NCBI GenBank assembly: GCA_928724745.1
Contig: CAKMXJ010000006.1
Location: forward strand, 186,001 to 250,000
From: Anthracocystis setariae
Taxonomy: Eukaryota > Basidiomycota > Ustilaginomycetes > Ustilaginales > Ustilaginaceae
Reading direction: 5' to 3'
DNA length: 64,000 nt
A model generated the notes under the pieces. It had not been told where the DNA came from and searched no databases. It worked only from the letters and a program-made list of their open reading frames with translations. Made by a program: the position numbers and the translations under genes. Shown here piece after piece: positions 57,419-64,000 of the stretch. Numbering within the stretch: the first letter of the stretch is position 1; each line of letters begins with the position of its first letter.

Positions 57419-60400
57419 ATGGACCGCAATCCAGTCTCTCTCGTCTCTTCGTCGAGTGGCAGCGGTCCACAACAAGCAACTGGACGCACATCCGAGGCCG
57501 GTCGAAACAGTTCTTCCTCATCTGCATCGTCGCTGTCGGCCACTACGCCGAGATCCTACGTTCCAGCTTCACTCGGCATTGGCACTTCCAACGCTCCGAC
57601 AACGTCGCTGAGCGAAAGGCTCCGGCTCTCCAAAAGCCCTGCAGCTTCAGCTTCCGTTTCAGCATCTTCATCCTCGACTAAAGTCAGGTCCACCGACGGC
57701 CTTCAATTCTCCAACGCAAACACATCTGGGCGCGACCAGAACGACTTTGGCTCTTTTCCTTCCATACAAAGTTGGGGCCCACAAACTCAGAACAACTTCT
57801 CGAGTCCTCCAAAACGCCTGTCCGCTAGCAACAGCACTGGCTCTCTGACTTCAGTATCCAGCTCAGGCTCATCGCGCAATTTCCTGATCCCCATCGGTGC
57901 TACGGGCGCACGTCAGAAGCTTTCCATCGCAAATGCTTCGCAAAGGCGGCGACTTGCTGTCTCCGAAGATGACAAGCTGGCTGTAGAGCTTCCACCAGCC
58001 CACAATGGCGCCCAGCATCACCGCGATGCATCAGGTCTGCATCATTCACAGTTCGACGTTCAAAATTCGGCTGCTGCCTTTGCGCCCCATCAGATCTTGC
58101 AACGATCTTCCTCTTACGGTATTCTCGCATCCAATTCAGCCTCAAAAGAAGCTAGTTCCTTGCGACCAACTTCGGATGCACAGTTCACCTCTGCAGAGTT
58201 GATGCGACAGGCTGCAATGCAGCGTCTTTCCTCGCAGCGCATCCTGCCACCAGCCAAAGCACGGAGTGTTTCTGACAATGCTCTCACCACACGAGCTGCA
58301 TCCGTCTTTCCATCCCCCGATTCAAGAAGGCCTGCGGACGAATCGTCTCCCAACTTTTCCACTGCCACCGCCATGCGCCCCACAACCGTCACAGTACCTG
58401 ATCGCACCACCTCGAGCCGTAGATCGTCCTCGCGTTCTCCCCTGCCCGCTGCCATTAGACTTGAAGGCAATCATGGAACAATCGAAACCGATGGCGTCAA
58501 CCGAGACGATGAACCCGACGTCAGTGCACCGCCGCTCACTCTCGCCGAATCGTATAAGCGTGCTATGCTGGAGCGCGATGCTGTCAAAGCCGTGCCGTCA
58601 CCGAACCTCGAGCAAAAGGCGCCCATGACAGTACCAATCTCGCCGCAGAAGGCTGCCCCCACACTCGATCTTGACTTGCCAACCTCGAGCTTCTTCTTTG
58701 ATGACGACGACCCACGGTCTGTTCCGGCTCTAGCCCCTGCATCTAAACCAGCCTATGTCAGCACCACACGCAATGGCGATGCAGCTGAGTCGAAAACACG
58801 CAATCTCGACAGTCGCATTGACGGCAAGACTGCGACCTCAATTGCAATCACTCGAGCTAACGGCAAACATGTTCCAACTTCAGCAAGCAGATCGCCAACG
58901 CAAGCAGGAGGCGTCCCGTCTTCTCTGCAGAACGTCCCTGACGATGCCAAGAATGTCCAGGACCGCATTCAGAACGACCGTCTTGCTCCATCGTACCTTG
59001 CTCTTTCTGACGATGAGCCAGACAGTATCCATGTTCCAACATCCCAGGTCGCTCTTGATCAGGTTACATCGCGTTTGCAAACTCCGCGAGTCGGTGCTTC
59101 TGCTCCGTCTGGTTCCAAGACACTGGGTTCAGCTGCCGATACTCAGACGCTGCAAACGCGCCCCACTGACAAAAGTTTCGATCAGTCGAACCCGCACGCA
59201 GACAACAATAGAAAGCCAAAGTCTGGGGTGGAATCCTACACCCTCCCTCCATCGCACAATGGTACGCAGTCATCGATCGAATCAGGCGAGCTTGCCCGGC
59301 CGGCTTTGCCGCGCGAATCTTCGCTCAAGACATTGCGCTCGATACCGCACAAGCTTGAAAAACAGCCTGACCCGCAAGAAGGGGCGGCTTTGGTTGCCGG
59401 CGCAGCGGCCGCCACCTCCACGTCACCCCACCCAACATCCTTGGAAGTGACTGCGACGCAACTGACCTCTACATACTCACCAACGATCAATGGCGAGCGC
59501 ACCGTCCAACCACACGATGAGGGACAAGATGGAGCTAGATGGGGACGCAGTCAGGACGTTCTTGCTGCCTTCTCCCCTGCGCAGCAGAGCCGCTTCTCAG
59601 AAACCAGCACCGATCTTTCGGACTCACGAGCACCGACCCGAAACGAAAATCGATTGTCCGGCAGAGCATCCAGCATCTCCAGCGGCGATGGTCTCGAGGA
59701 GGAATCCATCGATGGCCATATGCTTCCAACTAGCGCATGGCAGGAAGTCGAAAACGCGCTCGGAAGATTCCGCGACAGGTCTGTTAGCGCTCCTGCCGAT
59801 CGTGGCAACCTGCTGCGTGCCGTGCTGCTGCCCTTTTTGGCGCTCGAGGCCGAGACGGCCACAGTCGATGTTATTGGACCTGGTGTATACGTCAAGGCCA
59901 AAGCAAGGCGTGCCCTCTTCTTCGACTGGATCAACTCGTTACTATTGGAACTCCAGCACGCCCAGACCTCAGCGGATCGGGGTGCTATCCTCGAAAGCAT
60001 CGCCTGCATTATCGAGAGCCGCAACTTCTCGGCCGCCAATCTCAGCACGAACCCTGAGGATCAAGCACGCTTTTCGTCCGTCTTTGGCCATATTCTTTCC
60101 TACGCGATCGGGGAGCTCAACAAGAAGGGTGTCTATCAAAACACCTTGATCTTCTCAGGACGATTGTTGGCAGTCGCCTTCTTCCGAATCGACGGAGTCG
60201 CGAGCAAATTGCTACGTGCCCTTCCGGTCAATCGCTTCGCCCTCGAGCGCGTGGCACGTGAATTTGACTGGCAGATGAAGCGTCCAACCGATTTCGCCAA
60301 GTTTGTCGACCGATTTCCTCCCACTTTGCGCCCGCTTTGTTACAAGGATTCGCGTGAATACCTCAAAATGCTGGATAGCGAGTCCATGGCAGGGAGCGGC

Positions 60401-62374
60401 TCCGACACAGCCGAGGATGACCGGTTTCTGGTCTGTCAACCTGAAGTTGAAGTCGAGATGTCAGGCAACTGGCTTCGGCGATGGCAGTCGGACGATTCCG
60501 AGCTTTTCTTCAGCTTCTGTCGCAGCTATCATCGCCAGCTCGCCAGCTTATTTGCAAGTTCCAAGTCATTGGAGAGTGCTTCCAAGTACTTCTTTGGCGG
60601 TCCAGGCTACGCTCATCTGGCCACATGCGTCCATCAGAAGTGTCTCGCGCTGGTACACCGTGTCATCTTGTCCGTCACGACGCTCTCGTCGCAGAAAAAC
60701 TTCAATCCGGCAGGTGAAACGGCAAACGTGCTTTCGGGAAGCACAGCAGGCAAACCACGAATCTTGGAAGCAGCCAACCGCCGATGTACAGCAATCGTGG
60801 TTGACATCGTACGGGCGCCGGCGGGCACAAACATGATTTTTGCACCCATGCTTGGCCTGCACATCAAGGCGCTGATCAAGCGCACCTCGCTGTATGATGT
60901 CCAAGGTGTCTTTTGTCTGCTCGATTGGCTCGACGGGGTGATCAGCCATATGGACTCGAACGATCTGATCAACGAGGGTCTGGTGGACGTCTCGTTCATC
61001 ATCACTACCATCGGTATGCTTCTTGAGCATGCTGACCATGCGCTTGCGCTCATGCGTACGATTGCTTTCTGCTACGCCAATTTTGGCGTTCTCACTGCCA
61101 CGACGGAGAATCGAGTCTACTTTTGCGAACAGATCTTGCTCAAGCCAAGCGTCTTTCATAAGCTGTTCCTTTCTTGGTCCTTCACCATCCGGGCTTATTA
61201 CCTTCATCTGCTCGTCTTCCGACTTGCCCGCATCCGCGACTTCCCGTCGCCAAGAGATGACCCGACCGGGAGGACGGCGATCCGTGTGGTCCGCCTCTTT
61301 AATCAGCGCCTCGAAGCGCTGCGAAAGCGGCACGACTCGCTTTCGCCGGAAATCGACTCGAGCTCGGACGACAACAAGTCTGAAGGCAGTAAGTCGCGGC
61401 AGTCAGGTACATCCACTTTTGTCAGCACCATCAAGCGAACCTCGACCGACGGTACTGCCGCCAGCTCGGAAGGAAGCGGCGACGGGCGTCCCAAAGCCGA
61501 AAAGATGAAGGCCATGACGGCAGCGATTCCACCGCCGAGTCCATCAACAAAGACCGAGACCAAGAAGTCGGGCCAATCCAAGACCAAGAGCTGGCTCAAG
61601 GCCTTCCGAGGAAACTCGTCTCGAGATGCAAAGCAGGATGCTGGCCGGGTATCCACATCGTCCACAACTGGCAGGGCCGTTTTGGCTGAGTCGGACGATG
61701 ACAGCAAGACCATCGGAAGCGCCAGAACCACTCCGCGGACCTCGTTGGAGTCGACGAGCTCCGAAATGTCGGATGCTTCGACGCTCGCTGGCAGCATAGT
61801 GGGTGGAAGAAGCTCGAGATCTGGTAGCAAGTTTGAGTTCGACATCAAGCAGCAGCAGGTGCCGCAACAGCAGCAGTCCTTGGTTTCTCAGTCTTCATCA
61901 TCATTGGCAGCGACTGGAGTCAACGCCGGTAGCCTTTCGCCCACCCATGATGCTGGCATAGCTAAGGACACGGTGTTCGACCTGCAATCGACGCACACGC
62001 ATCCGCCTCCAACACCTGGAAAGGCGCCTCAGTCTCCTCGCGTGTCCAAGGCCTTTTCGCGCCGTGCTTCGATGCTACCTGGACCAGCATCCGAGCTCGT
62101 CATCAACGTGGTGGAAGGCGAAAGCGGCGAAGTGCCGCCTGTGCCTGATTTGCCTGTTGACCAATTTGGCCTAGGGCTTAGTGGCATGAACGGCGACAGC
62201 GCCGAGCTTTACGACGAGACGCTGCATATCTATGCAGTGCAGAGTCTGCGAGAGTATGAGCAAACGGTCCAGGAGCACGACGAGTTCTTTGCCTCGCTTC
62301 CTGACGATCAGTCCGCACAGGTGCCTCGATTGCCTGTCAACTGGCCAGCTATGTGGTCTTCGACGGGCGAATAG
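57419..62374 (+). CDS. Large DUF1765/UPF0592-like protein
   Basis: 1,651 aa in one exon. Residues 1-750 are low-complexity (Ser, Thr, Pro, Asn). A folded region (about 767-1320) contains segments such as LLRAVLLPFLALEAE, RALFFDWINSLL, NWLRRWQSDDSELFFSFCRSYHR and YFFGGPGYAHL that I recognise as the DUF1765 fungal family (S. pombe UPF0592 member, budding-yeast Ahk1, a scaffold of the HOG osmosensing branch). The C-terminal about 330 residues are again Ser/Lys-rich with short polyQ. A signalling-scaffold role is inference from Ahk1. The start codon is in good context (AACATGG), and the leader is pyrimidine-rich. Confidence 0.6.
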   Translation: MDRNPVSLVSSSSGSGPQQATGRTSEAGRNSSSSSASSLSATTPRSYVPASLGIGTSNAPTTSLSERLRLSKSPAASASVSASSSSTKVRSTDGLQFSNANTSGRDQNDFGSFPSIQSWGPQTQNNFSSPPKRLSASNSTGSLTSVSSSGSSRNFLIPIGATGARQKLSIANASQRRRLAVSEDDKLAVELPPAHNGAQHHRDASGLHHSQFDVQNSAAAFAPHQILQRSSSYGILASNSASKEASSLRPTSDAQFTSAELMRQAAMQRLSSQRILPPAKARSVSDNALTTRAASVFPSPDSRRPADESSPNFSTATAMRPTTVTVPDRTTSSRRSSSRSPLPAAIRLEGNHGTIETDGVNRDDEPDVSAPPLTLAESYKRAMLERDAVKAVPSPNLEQKAPMTVPISPQKAAPTLDLDLPTSSFFFDDDDPRSVPALAPASKPAYVSTTRNGDAAESKTRNLDSRIDGKTATSIAITRANGKHVPTSASRSPTQAGGVPSSLQNVPDDAKNVQDRIQNDRLAPSYLALSDDEPDSIHVPTSQVALDQVTSRLQTPRVGASAPSGSKTLGSAADTQTLQTRPTDKSFDQSNPHADNNRKPKSGVESYTLPPSHNGTQSSIESGELARPALPRESSLKTLRSIPHKLEKQPDPQEGAALVAGAAAATSTSPHPTSLEVTATQLTSTYSPTINGERTVQPHDEGQDGARWGRSQDVLAAFSPAQQSRFSETSTDLSDSRAPTRNENRLSGRASSISSGDGLEEESIDGHMLPTSAWQEVENALGRFRDRSVSAPADRGNLLRAVLLPFLALEAETATVDVIGPGVYVKAKARRALFFDWINSLLLELQHAQTSADRGAILESIACIIESRNFSAANLSTNPEDQARFSSVFGHILSYAIGELNKKGVYQNTLIFSGRLLAVAFFRIDGVASKLLRALPVNRFALERVAREFDWQMKRPTDFAKFVDRFPPTLRPLCYKDSREYLKMLDSESMAGSGSDTAEDDRFLVCQPEVEVEMSGNWLRRWQSDDSELFFSFCRSYHRQLASLFASSKSLESASKYFFGGPGYAHLATCVHQKCLALVHRVILSVTTLSSQKNFNPAGETANVLSGSTAGKPRILEAANRRCTAIVVDIVRAPAGTNMIFAPMLGLHIKALIKRTSLYDVQGVFCLLDWLDGVISHMDSNDLINEGLVDVSFIITTIGMLLEHADHALALMRTIAFCYANFGVLTATTENRVYFCEQILLKPSVFHKLFLSWSFTIRAYYLHLLVFRLARIRDFPSPRDDPTGRTAIRVVRLFNQRLEALRKRHDSLSPEIDSSSDDNKSEGSKSRQSGTSTFVSTIKRTSTDGTAASSEGSGDGRPKAEKMKAMTAAIPPPSPSTKTETKKSGQSKTKSWLKAFRGNSSRDAKQDAGRVSTSSTTGRAVLAESDDDSKTIGSARTTPRTSLESTSSEMSDASTLAGSIVGGRSSRSGSKFEFDIKQQQVPQQQQSLVSQSSSSLAATGVNAGSLSPTHDAGIAKDTVFDLQSTHTHPPPTPGKAPQSPRVSKAFSRRASMLPGPASELVINVVEGESGEVPPVPDLPVDQFGLGLSGMNGDSAELYDETLHIYAVQSLREYEQTVQEHDEFFASLPDDQSAQVPRLPVNWPAMWSSTGE

Positions 62375-63149
62375 ATGCCTCAGTATCAGATTCCCATGCA
62401 TTGATCCAATCACTTGATGTAATAATAGCTTTGTATGTTCGTCTGAGCAATGGTCAGCCCACGATGAGTTAGATTTGTACCCTATTGTGTGTTGAAGGCT
62501 TGCTTTGTTGAATGCCAGACTTGGTTAAAACGTGTTCCATGGGATCCTGACGCTGTGTCTCCAGTATTTGACTTGTGTGCTGTACATCACTGTGCGGGTC
62601 GGTCGAATCTGCGATGCTTGAAGTCCATCCATTTTTCATGGTGGATTTCTGAAGAAGCCCAAGCTTTTCGAAGCTGTACAGTGTTGGACAGTACTAGGCA
62701 TGCGTCTGGACTCCTTGAGACATTTCTGATATGAATCAAGTCTCGTGGTGATGAGAAAATCAATCTATTTAATTGTTAGTTGTTCCTCGAATCTGGCGTG
62801 ATTTTCTGCAAAAGTAACGAATTGTTCCGCCGATCGGGGCCAATCGAGACGAGGAGGATGGACTGACTTGCGCTGGACATATAAGCGGGAGAGTTTAGCC
62901 TCGTCAACGCCGCGGACATTGAGTTGCAAGGAACCGCATCAGTACGGTACAGTACAGTACATGAAGTGGAGGAAGCTGAGCCTTGGATGAGTGAGCTGAC
63001 CCAGCCGTGTCGTTTGGTTGTGCAGCTGTCGAACCGAATGTTGGTCCCCACACTTTCTTGCACTCTTCCCCATGTTCCTACCTCCAACGATAAAGATCTG
63101 TACCTTCTTCGATTGTCGGTACTGTCACTATTTGCGACGATCATCAACA
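62375..63149. other. Intergenic region
   Basis: 775 bp, no gene seen. TACAGT-type motifs at about 62677-62695 and a GGTACAGTACAGTACATG stretch at about 62946-62963. Confidence 0.55.
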
Positions 63150-64000
63150 ATGTCGTCGTCCCAACGACCGTTGGTGCAGGACACCAACTTCAGTGCCGAT
63201 CCATCTCCCACCACTACGACCACCAAGAACCATGGCGATGGTGTCTGCACATATAGCGAAGACGCCGTCCGAGCCGACAACCCAGCCTTGGCACCCAAAC
63301 CCACCACTGCCTCTTCTCGCGTTGTAGCTCCAGATCTGTTGCGAGGCCTCATTCTTCCGCTGATGGCACTCGACCATGCTGCCCTGTTTATGGGCGCCTG
63401 GTCTCACGGCACGACAAAACAGTCCGAAAGCGCTGGCTCCGTCTTCACTCAATGGAACTTTGATTCTGCCTGGTACAGTCGTACGCTTAGCCACATCTGC
63501 GCTCCAGGTTTCTTCTTCCTTTTGGGAATGGGTACTGTTTACTTTCACCGCTCAAGGGCGAGGTCGGGATGGGCTAAGTGGAGGATGGCAAAGCATTTCT
63601 TCCTACGCGCCGTGGCCTTGACGGCTGTAAGCGAAATCATGGGACAGACCCTGATGAAGGGCAGACATATCCTGATCATCAACATTGTGCTCATCGGTCT
63701 GGCGTTCGACTACCTGTTTACCGGGTTGCTTTGCTTGCTGGTGAACGAGACGGAGCAAGCGCTTGCAAAACGTCTTGACAAGCTCTTCACCGCCAAGGGT
63801 GAGCAAGACGAAGAGCGGAGCGCACTGCTTGGGAACCAAATCCAAGGACGAGACGCAGAGGCGGAGGAAGAAGAAGCGTCCCCCCGCTCCAAGAATCTCT
63901 CGTTCTGGCTGCACAACCTCGTTCTCGCCCTTCTCACCTTCGTCACCATCTTCTGGAATGTTTGGCTAAACCCGACTCAGGGCCGATGCGACACCAACCA
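63150..64000 (+). CDS. HGSNAT-like multi-pass acyltransferase (5' part, runs off the window)
   Basis: Open from the ATG at 63150 to the window edge (283 codons). After a polar N-terminus (about 55 residues), APDLLRGLILPLMALDHAAL begins a membrane domain; SRTLSHICAPGFFFLLGMG, a third helix (HILIINIVLIGLAFDYLF) and a fourth (LVLALLTFVTIFWNVWL) follow. The RG...DH and HxCAP..FF pattern matches the heparan-alpha-glucosaminide N-acetyltransferase catalytic family (also DUF1624), which moves acetyl groups across membranes. Fungi lack heparan sulphate, so the substrate is unknown. An acidic loop lies at about 212-247. The C-terminus is missing. Confidence 0.7.
   Translation, partial: MSSSQRPLVQDTNFSADPSPTTTTTKNHGDGVCTYSEDAVRADNPALAPKPTTASSRVVAPDLLRGLILPLMALDHAALFMGAWSHGTTKQSESAGSVFTQWNFDSAWYSRTLSHICAPGFFFLLGMGTVYFHRSRARSGWAKWRMAKHFFLRAVALTAVSEIMGQTLMKGRHILIINIVLIGLAFDYLFTGLLCLLVNETEQALAKRLDKLFTAKGEQDEERSALLGNQIQGRDAEAEEEEASPRSKNLSFWLHNLVLALLTFVTIFWNVWLNPTQGRCDTN

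Overview
The window is fungal nuclear DNA, most likely from a smut (Ustilaginales, Basidiomycota). The evidence is compact genes with few short introns, serine/proline-rich low-complexity proteins, a fused lycopene cyclase/phytoene synthase (car2 type), a CSL transcription factor and an NADPH-cytochrome P450 reductase. Species assignment is inference; no marker gene fixes it.

Positions 1-20,891 are a three-deep nest of Ty3/gypsy chromodomain LTR retrotransposons. Element C (oldest, + strand, 5' end outside the window) carries gag and pol in one frame split by a single UAG. Element A (minus strand) appears to be inserted in C's gag and has an intact 1,635-aa gag-pol. Element B (plus strand, 7,379-15,584) is inserted in A's 5' LTR. 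It has apparently identical 358-bp LTRs and a GTTAG target-site duplication, yet its genes carry single-base frameshifts. A and B lie head to head and form an inverted repeat with arms of about 7 kb. Both show LTR/PBS complementarity suggesting Tf1/sushi-type self-priming.

The most unusual feature is a second gene in A and B, on the strand opposite to gag-pol and downstream of it. In B it has its own TATA box, a two-codon first exon and a 79-nt intron with TACTAAC. It encodes a 617-aa (A) low-complexity protein with a six-cysteine zinc-finger-like core. In a 93-codon stretch the A and B copies differ in 20 codons, all synonymously, so the antisense-strand protein has been under purifying selection.

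From about 21 kb the window is ordinary gene space: a CSL (LAG1/Su(H)-like) factor with a very long polyQ tract (-); a 5.9-kb gene-free gap; a Zn2Cys6+PAS factor (+); a probable Mediator Med11 subunit (-); signal peptidase subunit SPC3 (+, two introns); a five-AT-hook nuclear protein (-); an Age2/SMAP-type ArfGAP (+, one intron); a hormone-sensitive-lipase-like hydrolase (-); an intron-containing tRNA-Gly(CCC) (-); cytochrome P450 reductase (+); bifunctional car2 (-); a DUF1765-like protein (+); and the 5' part of an HGSNAT-like membrane acyltransferase (+) running off the right edge. The intergenic DNA, but not the coding DNA I inspected, is sprinkled with TACAGTAC/CTGTACAG micro-palindromes and related pentamer repeats.
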